Below are positions 6,153 to 15,400 of a stretch of 20,192 nucleotides of DNA, in pieces. The notes beneath the pieces are model-generated. The model was not told the origin of the DNA. It saw only the letters and a program-made list of their open reading frames with translations, and searched no databases. Source of the stretch: a virus; the IMG/VR virus record IMGVR_UViG_3300004804_000042, positions 1 through 20,192 of that record; one strand, given 5' to 3'. Both the position numbers and the translations under genes were made by a program. The stretch's first letter is position 1, and every line of letters begins with the position of its first letter.

Positions 6153-7205
6153 ATGATGAACCTCTCGCAAACCTATGCGGGTGTTGATCCTATTTTGACA
6201 ACACTGGCACAAGGTTTCATGCTGCCGGCGACCAACATCGCCAACTTCATTGCTCCCGTTGTGGACACCCCTACTCGTGCTGGCCGCATTCTGCGTTTCG
6301 GCAAAGAACAGTTCGCCATCAACGACTTCCGTCGTGCGTATGGCACCAATATTCCCTTCGTTCAATCACGTTACGACTCGGAGCCTTATGCTCTCGAGCA
6401 AGAAGTGGTTGCTTGGGAACTGCCCGAAGAAGTCATTGAGAACGCCGGCGAAGGTCCTGCTCAGGTTGACCTGCGTGCGATCGAAACTCGCAACGCCATG
6501 TCTCGTCTGATGAACGCTTACGAGTACACAGTGTCTCAAGCTGTGACCGTGACCGGCACATATAACCCTTACGAGCACAACACTGGCGCTGGTGCCCAGA
6601 ATGGTCTTGGTTTCACAAGCTGGACCACTTTCAACACCGCTTACGGAACTGCTTCTGGTCCTGCTGCTTGGTCTTCGCTGACCTCCAACCCGATCGAAGA
6701 CGTTCTGACACTGAAGCGTTCAGTGGCTAACCAGATCGGTATCCGTCCGAACTCAATGGTTGTTGGTACTGCTGTGTTTGACCAGCTGCTGACCAACCAG
6801 GCAATCCTTGAGCGCATCAAGTATACCAGCGCCGATTCGATCGATACGGACGTGCTGGCTCGCTACTTCGGTCTTGAGCGCGGTCTGCGTGTGGCTGAGG
6901 GTCGTTATTTGGCCACTGATGGCACTCTGCAGCCTGTGTTCCCTGAGAATGGCATCCTGCTGTTCTACAGCCCGAACGGCCCTTCTGACTCCGTTATGCC
7001 CGCTGGCGGCGCTAATGCTGCTACTCCCGCATTCGCTTACACCTATCAGCTGACTGGCACCCCTGCTGTACGTCCCGAGTACTACATCCGTGAGCGTCGC
7101 GTGGTTCGTGCTGAGATCACTGTTGAGCGTGTGATTAACCTGGTGGGTCTTGGCGCCACCGGTCTTATCGGTTCCGGCGCTATGGTCACCGACATTCTGT
7201 CCTGA
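6153..7205 (+). CDS. Major capsid protein (HK97-fold type)
   Basis: 350 residues. The order of segments fits phage major capsid proteins of the Mu/lambda-E-like HK97-fold groups: an N-terminal part with LPATNIANFIAPVVDTPTRAGRILRFGKE (about 23-51); PAQVDLRAIETRNAMSRLMNAYEYTVSQAV (about 102-131), the long spine-like helix; then PNSMVVGTAVFDQL and ILERIKYTSADSIDTDVLARYFGL (about 198-246), very typical of the family; and VRPEYYIRERRVVRAEITVERVINLV near the end, the final P-domain strand. It assembles the icosahedral shell around the scaffold. Two ATGs occur in tandem at 6153 and 6156, so translation may begin at either; the SD GGAG at 6139 favours neither strongly. Codons are markedly G/C-ending, consistent with high expression. 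Confidence 0.87.
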   Translation: MMNLSQTYAGVDPILTTLAQGFMLPATNIANFIAPVVDTPTRAGRILRFGKEQFAINDFRRAYGTNIPFVQSRYDSEPYALEQEVVAWELPEEVIENAGEGPAQVDLRAIETRNAMSRLMNAYEYTVSQAVTVTGTYNPYEHNTGAGAQNGLGFTSWTTFNTAYGTASGPAAWSSLTSNPIEDVLTLKRSVANQIGIRPNSMVVGTAVFDQLLTNQAILERIKYTSADSIDTDVLARYFGLERGLRVAEGRYLATDGTLQPVFPENGILLFYSPNGPSDSVMPAGGANAATPAFAYTYQLTGTPAVRPEYYIRERRVVRAEITVERVINLVGLGATGLIGSGAMVTDILS

Positions 7206-7216
7206 TTACGGACACT

Positions 7217-7224
7217 AAGGAGGT
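7217..7224 (+). promoter_or_regulatory. Strong Shine-Dalgarno of tail tube gene
   Basis: AAGGAGGT is a near-full complement of the 16S rRNA 3' end and lies 6 nt before the ATG at 7231. It is the strongest ribosome binding site in the window, as expected for a tube protein made in many copies. Confidence 0.85.
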
Positions 7225-7230
7225 GTTACC

Positions 7231-7674
7231 ATGGCAATTTTACGACCGTTAACAAAGGCGCAGTACGAGGTTTCGTTCAGCGCACTTGGTGGACCGACTT
7301 TTACAGCGGTGTTCACCAAATTTAGTGGAGTCAAAGATCAAGCTGAAGAAAGCAAGTATGCTAATGGCACAGGTAACCGCATCTATCACGTCGTTGGCCC
7401 CCGCACGGCTGAAGACGTTACACTGACAGCACCGTATGACCCCACCATCTTCAAGACTCTTGAAGAGTTTTGGTTGGCTTACAACTGTCAGCCTATCACA
7501 ATCACGGTAACTCCCAAAGATTGTGCAGGTACTGGATCTGCCGCCACAGGCGGTCAATACATCCTGTATGATTGCATTTTCCGCTCGATCACCACAGCTG
7601 ATGTGGATCGTGAAAGTGGCAACGTGCAAACGATTGAAACTTCTTTCGTAGTCCAGTATTGGGAACGCACCTGA
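7231..7674 (+). CDS. Tail tube protein (T4 gp19-like)
   Basis: 147 residues. The pattern of SFSALGGPTFTAVFTKFSGVKDQAEESKYANGTGNRIYHVVGPRTAEDVTLTAPYDP, a helix with FKTLEEFWLAY, ITITVTPKDC, then YILYDCIFRSITTADVDRESGNVQTIETSFVVQYW resembles the gp19-like tube proteins of contractile tails: an early 'FSGV...E...Y..G' strand, 'VTL' after the loop, and the closing 'D.ES.NVQTIE.SF.V' strand. The tube would be the inner conduit for DNA, surrounded by a sheath not encoded in this window. Length is close to T4 gp19 (163 residues). It follows the capsid gene directly, without head completion genes between them, and ends 17 nt before an intrinsic terminator. Confidence 0.68.
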   Translation: MAILRPLTKAQYEVSFSALGGPTFTAVFTKFSGVKDQAEESKYANGTGNRIYHVVGPRTAEDVTLTAPYDPTIFKTLEEFWLAYNCQPITITVTPKDCAGTGSAATGGQYILYDCIFRSITTADVDRESGNVQTIETSFVVQYWERT

Positions 7675-7691
7675 TATTTTACTACTCAACT

Positions 7692-7716
7692 GCCCCGGCT
7701 TCGGTCGGGGCTTTTT
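7692..7716 (+). terminator. Intrinsic terminator after tail tube gene
   Basis: Positions 7692-7711 fold into an 8-bp stem, GCCCCGGC with GTCGGGGC (one G-U pair), closed by a TTCG loop of the extra-stable cUUCGg type, followed by five T at 7712-7716. This is a textbook rho-independent terminator and should separate the capsid/tube transcript from the tail genes. Confidence 0.92.
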
Positions 7717-7724
7717 AGTATGTA

Positions 7725-7733
7725 GGGTAAAAC
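7725..7733 (+). promoter_or_regulatory. GGGTAAAAC motif (putative promoter) just after terminator
   Basis: TAGGGTAAAAC begins 8 nt after the T-run of the terminator and lies 38 nt before the next ATG. A terminator that is followed by a new gene cluster needs a new promoter, which makes this copy the best argument that the motif is a promoter element. No clear -35 hexamer is seen, because the terminator occupies that place. Confidence 0.55.
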
Positions 7734-7762
7734 CTCTCCAAGAAGGCAATCCGTAGGGATTC

Positions 7763-8299
7763 ATGAAGACAACTTTTTCGAGCGGAGTGATCGTCACAAG
7801 TGCGTGGCTGAACGGCGCTCAAAACATTTATTTCGATGGGCAAACAAACTTAGATTGGCACTATCCTGCTCTTGGCTTGAGCTCTTTAGTGACTACTGGT
7901 ACTGATGGTCTTGACGGACGTTATCTTACTTTCGGTACAGACCAGCCCAACATTTCAGCCGCAGGTTTGTATATTAGCGGCCAGTCAGTAACTGGTACAA
8001 AAGTCATATCTGGTGTTTGGAACTTCGGTTATGATCCTGCAGTTGTTGGTAACCCGACAAATACCGTAACAAATGCTCCGAAAAGCTACACCACAAATAG
8101 CAAATATGAAGCGGGAGGCGTAACGCCCCCTACAAAATTGGCCGCGATGAACAACGCGGATATTGTCACCACGGAAATGCTGGTTGACCAACTTACATAC
8201 CTACTAGATAATCTTGAAATTGATAACGGAGTGTACTATTCGTCAGCTGGTAGCTGCGACAACTACGCCACTGGCAGCTCCACTATTTGCCCACTGTAA
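7763..8299 (+). CDS. Small tail fibre-like structural protein
   Basis: 178 residues. It opens with TTFSSGVIVTSAWLNGAQNIYFDGQ, a pattern (F-x-x-G-x-x-V-T-x-x-W-L-N) that I recall at the start of many phage tail fibre and appendage proteins. The rest is Gly/Ser/Thr-rich and beta-like (GLYISGQSVTGTKVISGVWNFGYDP), with a short helical stretch TTEMLVDQLTYLLDNLEIDNGVYY and two Cys near the end. It is the first gene after the terminator and leads the tail/baseplate cluster. A likely SD, AGGGA at 7755-7759, stands close to the ATG. No enzymatic motif is seen. It may be a short fibre or an adaptor that attaches one to the baseplate; the exact role is not visible. Confidence 0.6.
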   Translation: MKTTFSSGVIVTSAWLNGAQNIYFDGQTNLDWHYPALGLSSLVTTGTDGLDGRYLTFGTDQPNISAAGLYISGQSVTGTKVISGVWNFGYDPAVVGNPTNTVTNAPKSYTTNSKYEAGGVTPPTKLAAMNNADIVTTEMLVDQLTYLLDNLEIDNGVYYSSAGSCDNYATGSSTICPL

Positions 8300-8314
8300 T
8301 TTGAGGTTTTTCTA

Positions 8315-11137
8315 GTGGCAAGATACTCACCTTTACCAGCTGTATCCTTAGACCCCCGTACTGAAGCACAGCTTGTGCAACAGGCCTCTCAACGGGTTTA
8401 TGAGGCTTCTAATCACACGCTCAATGACTTTTCTGCAGGTAACCCCTTAGCCGCTTTACTCGAAGGAATGAGTTTTGCACAAGGAGAATTTCTTTATTGG
8501 GCTAACCAACTTCCAGAGTCGGTACTGGTCAACTGGATTGGCCCTTTCTTGGGAGCAATGCGGCGTCTTGGGACACCCGCAACTGCTCAACTTTTGTTCA
8601 CTATTCCCCCTAATAATCAGGTAGTAACTATTCCGGCGGGTTCCACTTTTACAACGAATCCTGCACTAACAGGCGGGGAGTCCTTTGAGTACATTCTGGC
8701 TGATGCTGTATCAATAGCGGCGGGTGATTCTTACGCCAGAGCTGCTGTTTACTCTCAGTATGTCGGAAGCTTATATAACTGTCCCGCAAATGCCATAACT
8801 GGTGCTTCAGCTAATAACGTACAAGGTCTCACTGTAACCAACCCTCTTCCGGCAGTGGGTGGTAGTGACGTTGAGACTTATCAGGATGTTCAAGAGCGTT
8901 TCTTCACCCTGATTCGTAGGAAAAACCCGGTTAGCGAACAAGATTGGCAAGATTTCTTCACTGATTTTTACGGGGTGGGCACACTAACCTCGGTGCAGCC
9001 TAATCGCCCCAGTCAAGGTGCTTACAACTATCTAACAGACTATCTTCTCCCCAACGGTCAAGTTTCCTTTTTCGTTCTGGGTCCCGGCGGTGTTGAACTA
9101 ACTCCCACTCAACTAGAGCGTGGACAGAATGTTGTGAACTTCATGGTTCCTGTAGAGAATCGTGGACACCTCTACCCGATAACCCTGAGTCAAGTTCAGT
9201 ACAATATAACTCTGTCAGTAGACGCCAATGGCGCATTTGGCGTTAACCCCAGAGACTCTTCGCTAAACTTTCGAGATCGTCTTTTTCTAGTTCTTCAACC
9301 GGGCAGCGTGTTCCCCAATACCATTGACCCAACAGTCAGTGATATTGATGCAGCATTTTATAACTCGTTCACAGCAACTACGCAATTTGTAGACCCGCAT
9401 ATTGAGGCTAGCGCTGCCTATAACACTCCCCCCGGACTCAGCGCAGACAACGCCACTTACACTGAAGTGTACTCTTTTGGACCCACCGAATATTTGTTAA
9501 ATCAGCATGATTTGGTGAAAACAACTCTACCCACTCCGCAATACTATCCCGTTCAGACTTCATTTACTCCTTATTCGACTAACAAAGCAGAACAGACAGT
9601 ATACGGAAACTTGGCTTTACAACAAATTCAGTACTTAGTGCCAGGTAATTACTACCAAGGCCAAGTCGCATATTGGGATCCCGCAACAGGCGGAGACGGG
9701 CATTTACACGTCATTCTACAAAATGTTTCAGTTTTATCCACTCAAGATATCGCCAGTTTGATCACGGCGGGTCGTATTTCGCCTGCAATGTCCTACAGTC
9801 CGTGGGTAGTGGGCAACTCGTATGTTGCTACAGTTGGAACTGCCTACTCACCACAAATTATTCAGTACGATTACTTGGCATCGGAGTTCATACCAACTTC
9901 AACTATACCACAAAATACTCGTCCTGGGACTTTCGTTTGGGTAGTGGCTCAGAACTTTACTCTTCAGCCCGCAACTGATTCTCTTGTCAGTGCCCAAGGG
10001 CAGGCAACCATTAGTCCCTCCGTTACGGTCCCTCAAGAGCTCATACCGGGTACCTACTATGTGGCAGGAACTTGGGTATTCACACCTCAAGTCGGGTCTG
10101 GACCCGATCCCACCGCTGATCCCTACTTCAACTATGTTGATACACGTTTAGGTGTAGTGAATAAGTATGCATATGTTGTTTCTAGTTTCACCTATCAGCC
10201 TAACACTCCAACGGAGACCATAAGCACTTATTTCGATACCCTGGTTTACCAAGGCATCATCAATGAAATCGTAGTGCAAAACGCAGATGTAGGTCTCCCT
10301 ATCTATAAGTATAAGCCACGATTTCCAGCAACCACATATTTGGAGTATCGCACAGACACTCTGGCCAACCCTGATTATTACATTGCTGCTTCTTATTTCA
10401 CCCCTAACAGCACTAATTCTCAAACCCTGCAAAACGAACGTCTGATATTCCCGCTTTATATCAACGAAACCCAGAAAACCGAGTTTTTGACATACTTGCA
10501 GGGCACCGCAGCAATTTCACCCACCAGAATGTTTCGTTTTTGGAAAGGCGACCGCACTTTCTTTCGTCAAGGGGTTACGGTTCTTTCATACACCGCCACT
10601 ACAAACGTCACCCCTTTGTTTGATTTCTCAGTTTACCTTGAGAACGGCGTATTTGTATTGACTGACACACTGCCCTCAGTGAACTTTACCGTGGAGCAGT
10701 ACGTACCGTACTTCAGTCCAGCATATGTCACCTACAGTGAAGATACTATTATTGCCGAAGATGGTCGCGACCTTTATAGGGTGATGCGTGCCTTTACTCC
10801 CACTCAAACTGTCGTAAACTGGACAAACACCACAGTTGTTAATACGACACGGAACGAAGAATACGCTGGCAATCTGCTTCGGTACGTCAATGCATACACT
10901 TGCGAGCAGCCGGTGTTATCTCAATTGGGCAAAGCAATTTCGGGCATCAAGTTGGGGATTACACAAGTCACGATCGTTCCAAAAAATAAAGGTCGTTTTA
11001 CCAACGATAATGAGAAACTTGTGTATGTGTGGGAGAACACTGCCACTCTCGGAGAAACTCCGCAACTTTCTTACTATCCTGGCACATCCTATGGTTACAC
11101 TCCGCCTACGTACGGCATAGGGACGTTAAATCTATGA
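8315..11137 (+). CDS. Baseplate J-like wedge protein (T4 gp6 family) with long C-terminal extension
   Basis: 940 residues, GTG start with GAGG 8 nt upstream (8303-8306). The first 300 residues look like the baseplate J/gp47 family: a helical N-terminus (TEAQLVQQASQRVYEA), GTPATAQLLFTIPPNNQVVTIPAGSTFTTN (about 87-116), then VTNPLPAVGGSDVETYQDVQERFFTLIRRKNPVSEQDWQDFF (about 172-213), where the GG-x-D-x-E and RxNPVxxxDW signatures sit. Members form the inner wedge ring of contractile-tail baseplates. The remaining 640 residues are beta-rich, with phrases such as VPGNYYQGQVAYWDP and IPGTYYVAGTWVFTP that recur loosely; T4 gp6 is about 660 residues, so the extension is large. I cannot assign the C-terminal part; it may carry wedge-wedge or fibre contacts. 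The stop overlaps the next start (ATGA). Confidence 0.8.
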   Translation: MARYSPLPAVSLDPRTEAQLVQQASQRVYEASNHTLNDFSAGNPLAALLEGMSFAQGEFLYWANQLPESVLVNWIGPFLGAMRRLGTPATAQLLFTIPPNNQVVTIPAGSTFTTNPALTGGESFEYILADAVSIAAGDSYARAAVYSQYVGSLYNCPANAITGASANNVQGLTVTNPLPAVGGSDVETYQDVQERFFTLIRRKNPVSEQDWQDFFTDFYGVGTLTSVQPNRPSQGAYNYLTDYLLPNGQVSFFVLGPGGVELTPTQLERGQNVVNFMVPVENRGHLYPITLSQVQYNITLSVDANGAFGVNPRDSSLNFRDRLFLVLQPGSVFPNTIDPTVSDIDAAFYNSFTATTQFVDPHIEASAAYNTPPGLSADNATYTEVYSFGPTEYLLNQHDLVKTTLPTPQYYPVQTSFTPYSTNKAEQTVYGNLALQQIQYLVPGNYYQGQVAYWDPATGGDGHLHVILQNVSVLSTQDIASLITAGRISPAMSYSPWVVGNSYVATVGTAYSPQIIQYDYLASEFIPTSTIPQNTRPGTFVWVVAQNFTLQPATDSLVSAQGQATISPSVTVPQELIPGTYYVAGTWVFTPQVGSGPDPTADPYFNYVDTRLGVVNKYAYVVSSFTYQPNTPTETISTYFDTLVYQGIINEIVVQNADVGLPIYKYKPRFPATTYLEYRTDTLANPDYYIAASYFTPNSTNSQTLQNERLIFPLYINETQKTEFLTYLQGTAAISPTRMFRFWKGDRTFFRQGVTVLSYTATTNVTPLFDFSVYLENGVFVLTDTLPSVNFTVEQYVPYFSPAYVTYSEDTIIAEDGRDLYRVMRAFTPTQTVVNWTNTTVVNTTRNEEYAGNLLRYVNAYTCEQPVLSQLGKAISGIKLGITQVTIVPKNKGRFTNDNEKLVYVWENTATLGETPQLSYYPGTSYGYTPPTYGIGTLNL

Positions 11138-12417
11138 GCCAACAACTTATCTCTACAACTGGCGGTTCTCAAACACTAGAAACCACAACAACACAAAGTT
11201 TGTTTAATGTTCTTTCGCCACAATACATTAAGACTAAAAAATTAGAGTCACGTCCAACTGAGTGGATTGCTGAGGGTCGTCCAATTTACCGCAGACTTCC
11301 AGCAGTCAGCGAAACTTATCAAATCGATTTCTTCAACGTTGTCCCCCTAGCAAATTCCACTGGGAGAGATTTAGCTCATGAAAATGTGGGTTTTGTGTAT
11401 GTACCGTGGGGTGAAGGTATAAATGGTCCGACTTCGACGGAAGTTATTTCGTCTGATGACCATTCTACTATGCTTATTAAAGCGGGAAATATTGTATGGC
11501 AATATGGTACAAATCCTGTTCGTCCCACTATTATCAACCTTCAGGAGATAGGTATTGAATCTGGGAGTTATACCGTAGCTTACCGTTTAATCTATGATAA
11601 CTCTCCCACCGAGAATCTCTATTCCGTGGAAAACTTTGCTCTAACTGGTCTACCTCTCGCTATCACGTCTAGCACAGATAACGTTGTGGGCTGGCGTTAC
11701 CCGGCTGAGAATGCCTTTTTAAATACCTCGGGCACTTTCTGGAAGAACCAAGACTCTCTATTTCCAGCATACGCGCAACCTTCAAGTTCGTATATTCAAT
11801 GGGCGTCCACTTTGGCTTCCGCCTACTCTCAAATCTCTCTCCGTTGTCCCACAGACACCGCCTTCACTGGTAATGCCAATTTGTACTATGTGACGGACGG
11901 AGTTGATTCTTTCGTCGGAACTGCTTCAATTGGAAAAGACGAAACTGGGCAATTTTTTCAGTTTGATGTGCCTGACGCAACATTTCAAACTGGTTGGAAA
12001 GTGGAATGGTCGAGCCCGGATATGGCCATTGAAAGTGTCACTGTTACAGGATCTGTGACTCGTCTCACAACACCCACGGAGGCATCAACTCAATGTGTTT
12101 TGGTGATCTATCCTGAAGACTCTCTGCCAACCACATTCATCAATTCACTGGGAGTGGAAACGCCGGCAACGTACTGTCTATTGGCTAATATCGACATCAA
12201 TAATAAGTACAAACTAACTGATATTCGAGATAAACGGTACATCGTTCACCGAGACTACACACCAGTCACTGATTGGTTGACTTTGCCCTTCGACCAAGAC
12301 TTGATCGATCTGTATGAAGTTGTAAAAGAGTATGAGGTGACATGGATGGGCCCCCAAACTTGCATGAAACAAGAATATGCTGCTTTAACAAAGAGTGACA
12401 TCGTGATCGAGGCCTAA
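11134..12417 (+). CDS. Uncharacterised tail/baseplate structural protein
   Basis: The ATG at 11134 overlaps the stop of the baseplate J-like gene (ATGA), giving 427 residues; the frame is open further upstream but that would overlap the J-like gene by more than 100 bp. The start MSQQLISTTGGSQTLETTTTQSLFNVLSPQYIKTKKL is Ser/Thr/Gln-rich, and the body is beta-rich with many aromatic residues. Near the end are NKYKLTDIRDKRYIVHRDYTPVTDWLTLPFD and an acidic C-terminus. I do not recognise a family. Its place between a gp6-like and a very large protein suits a baseplate wedge or fibre-connector part. The gp6-gp7-gp8 order of T4 suggests a wedge analogue, but nothing in the sequence proves it. No signal peptide, membrane span or enzymatic motif is visible. 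Confidence 0.75.
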   Translation: MSQQLISTTGGSQTLETTTTQSLFNVLSPQYIKTKKLESRPTEWIAEGRPIYRRLPAVSETYQIDFFNVVPLANSTGRDLAHENVGFVYVPWGEGINGPTSTEVISSDDHSTMLIKAGNIVWQYGTNPVRPTIINLQEIGIESGSYTVAYRLIYDNSPTENLYSVENFALTGLPLAITSSTDNVVGWRYPAENAFLNTSGTFWKNQDSLFPAYAQPSSSYIQWASTLASAYSQISLRCPTDTAFTGNANLYYVTDGVDSFVGTASIGKDETGQFFQFDVPDATFQTGWKVEWSSPDMAIESVTVTGSVTRLTTPTEASTQCVLVIYPEDSLPTTFINSLGVETPATYCLLANIDINNKYKLTDIRDKRYIVHRDYTPVTDWLTLPFDQDLIDLYEVVKEYEVTWMGPQTCMKQEYAALTKSDIVIEA

Positions 12418-12418
12418 C

Positions 12419-15400
12419 ATGACGCAATACGCACCCGTATTTAATACGACCGAGTTCGAACAGCGTGGTTACACTTCGCCATGGTTTTCTCCCGATCAGC
12501 AAAGTTCAGTTCAAGCTACTGAGAATAGGGTCAATGACCAACTAGACTGGCTGGCACAGTTTTTGGGTTGGAATGGGGGGAACTATTGGTTTAATCTAGC
12601 CTCTACAGTCTCCCAGAAACGCCAACTTTTGAGCGGGTCTTATGGTGTATACAACTCGTTCGTTGTTGCACGAATACTTTCAATAAGGAACTGGGATGAA
12701 ACAATCGTTATCGAACCCATTGAAAACCTTACATCAGGACTCAAAGTATTTCTTGATTACGATGAGTACACCATACAAAGTGTTGTCACTGAGAACGACA
12801 CTCAGGTAATATCTCTCGGATCTTTACCGCAGAGTTTCTATGATCAAATCGCCGCCAATGTTCAATTAAAGATTGACGTTCCCACTAAACGATCTGCGCC
12901 ATTCTATCGTCCAACAGTGGGTGTGGCTGGGGACAACTCTTTCGTATGCTCAGCGTCTGGAACTTCCCTTACGCTTTCCCCTAACTGGGACCTTCAGCAC
13001 GCATTCCCCTACAGTTTCCCAACACTTTTCGCCGGGTCTATCTATTACTTTGACCAACCTATTTTTCTTTCATACACTTCAACAATAAATGTTGATATTG
13101 CTCCGCAGTACGATAGTACTGTAGAAAGATGGTTTCTCACTATTCCCAAGACGCTGGTCACAGATGCATCAGGTCTCACGGTTTTCTTAGTGTGGGGCTA
13201 TTCCGACTCTACCTCTGCAGTCAATGCCACTCTTGCCGTAAAGATAGAACCCTGGCGAGATCCTTCTGATTGGGGCGATTCCAATATATTGAAAAACTTC
13301 TTAGGGACATGGGGCAATAAGGGTGGCCCTCTTCCCTTCAACTTTGTCTTTGACAGTCTAAGTCTTCATGGGTTCAACGAAGTCAACTCTCTGGGTCTTT
13401 CCACGTTTTCCCGCGTGTTGGGTTTCGACGACCTGGTGACGGATATTTACGATCAAAGAACCACAGTAGACGTGGAACCTCCGTCAAACCCGAAACTGGG
13501 GCAATCTTGGTGGAATACCGCGACTGGCGCGTTCGCTGTGTGGTATGGGCAAGGTCAAGACTGTTACGGGTGGGTCGAAGTCTCTTATAGAAATCCCCCC
13601 AATGTTGGGACAACTGTCTCTGTGTTTTATGCAAATGTGGCAGCATTCATAGCAAATGCTAACACTTTGCCTGTGGGAACTGTTGTTGAAATACTAGATA
13701 TAACGGGCCTATCTGTTGCTGAGAATGTTTTAGGTATCCAAGGCACTCTAACAACACCTGGAACACTTATTTTGTACCGATCAGACTCATCTGTGTATTG
13801 GACTCCCTCAGAGTTCGGGTATTTAACCTTATCTGATTGGTCAAACGTGGCTTCTTTGCTTCCCGCAGGGGTGCCGGTAGTTCTACAAGATGCCACTGGA
13901 CTAGGCACTCAATCTACTTTATACTCGCTCACTAACTTGGATATTGTCATCACTGAGAGTTACGAACTGAAACTCTTGAAAGTTTATAACAATACTACTT
14001 GGGAGGTGTTACCAGACTCTGTATTGAAATACATAGCCAACTCTTCTTTATCGGGCACCTTGAGAAACGGCGCCATGTGGTGGGACTATGCTAGTACACC
14101 TGTGTCGACTCGTGCCGCTAGCGTCTATGTTACGTCACCCTCTGGCATTGTGTCTTTATCCGTGTTAAATCCTGGTATTGGCCTTACTAACGGATTCTAT
14201 CCCGCCACATCTTTAGTGCTTCAAAGTGCTTCGGGTGGTGGTGGTGCGAGCGCAGATATAACTGTGACGGGGAATACCATTACGCTTGCTCTTATCAACA
14301 ATCCTGGTAGTTTTTACCAACAAGGCGACGTTCTATGTCCAGACAGTTCTCTATATCCTGGGTTAGTGGGATCTTATTTTGTTGTAGATCAAGTTTCAGC
14401 AAGCACATGGGTTTCGATTAATAGTAATGTCCCCTCTGCTTCTCCTAATGCTCCTCTAAATACCGCCGTGCTTCTGTTTTACTGCGACGGCGCACTGTTG
14501 CAGAATGGGATAGTTTACTCTACCGCTGACTATAAGATAATGTATAGTGGAGACTCAACTACAGCGAAATACACTTTTACTTACACTCCACTTAATCTCA
14601 CAGGAAAAACTCAATTTCCGACTATTACAATGTCGGACAACTTGACAACCGCATATGTCAAAGATATCACTGACCAAGTGTTTAGTGGTATCACCTATTA
14701 CATGTCTCCTAACGTGTACGATGCAGAATCGCCCCTTCGGTTGTGGAAGGGAGAGGCGCTACAGGTAGTGGAAACCCAAGCCCACCTTGCAGAAAACAAC
14801 TTTATCAATCCCCTTCGCGCTGACATCAATAACGGTCCTGGTCCAGAAAACTGGGAGCGGTACTTTGTCCGTATGCCCCTTGATTATGGAAGAAACGCAA
14901 CAATCTGGCAGAAGGTCGCACTGACTCTTCAAGACTTTGCCTATTGGGGTTCAAGTATAGATCCCGATCCAATGGAATGCCCGGATAGTTTGAGTGAACC
15001 TGTCATCTATGATGAACTGTTTCTATACTCCGATACAGTTCCCGATTACGCCTATGTTTATTCGGAACCGTACCTTTACTCGAACATTGCTTACTTCGAT
15101 AATGTTGAGAGCGGTCCTTACGCCAACTCAGGTATATTTCCCACTCAAGAACTACAGTTCGATGAGTTCACCGAAGCCCAGCTAACTGAATACGCACCCT
15201 TGCATAATCGCCAGGCAGACGTGGTTTCGGCAGTTGGCAAAGGATACGGAGATTGGATTGGAGAGTATGTCAACATCAACCCTTGCGTTCCCCTAACAGG
15301 GTTCCTGGAGATGGATTTGCTGAATGGAGGCGTTAGCCCTATTCCCGCACCAATCTGGGACGCCTCGATTTACAAAATCCCACCAACATGCGATCATGAC

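Noticed and set aside
7249-7797. 182-residue open frame on the minus strand across the tail tube gene
   Set aside because: It lies antisense to a well-supported gene with a strong SD, crosses an intrinsic terminator, has a Cys/Arg-rich composition typical of shadow frames, and no other minus-strand gene is supported nearby.
7231-8299. Programmed frameshift pair of tail chaperones after the tube gene
   Set aside because: The tube gene is followed by a terminator and a fibre-like gene; no slippery heptamer with an overlapping frame is seen here.
11029-11133. Upstream extension of the 11134 gene to an ATG at 11029
   Set aside because: It would overlap the baseplate J-like gene by over 100 bp. 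The ATGA overlap at 11134 is the usual coupling in this window and starts a typical structural N-terminus.
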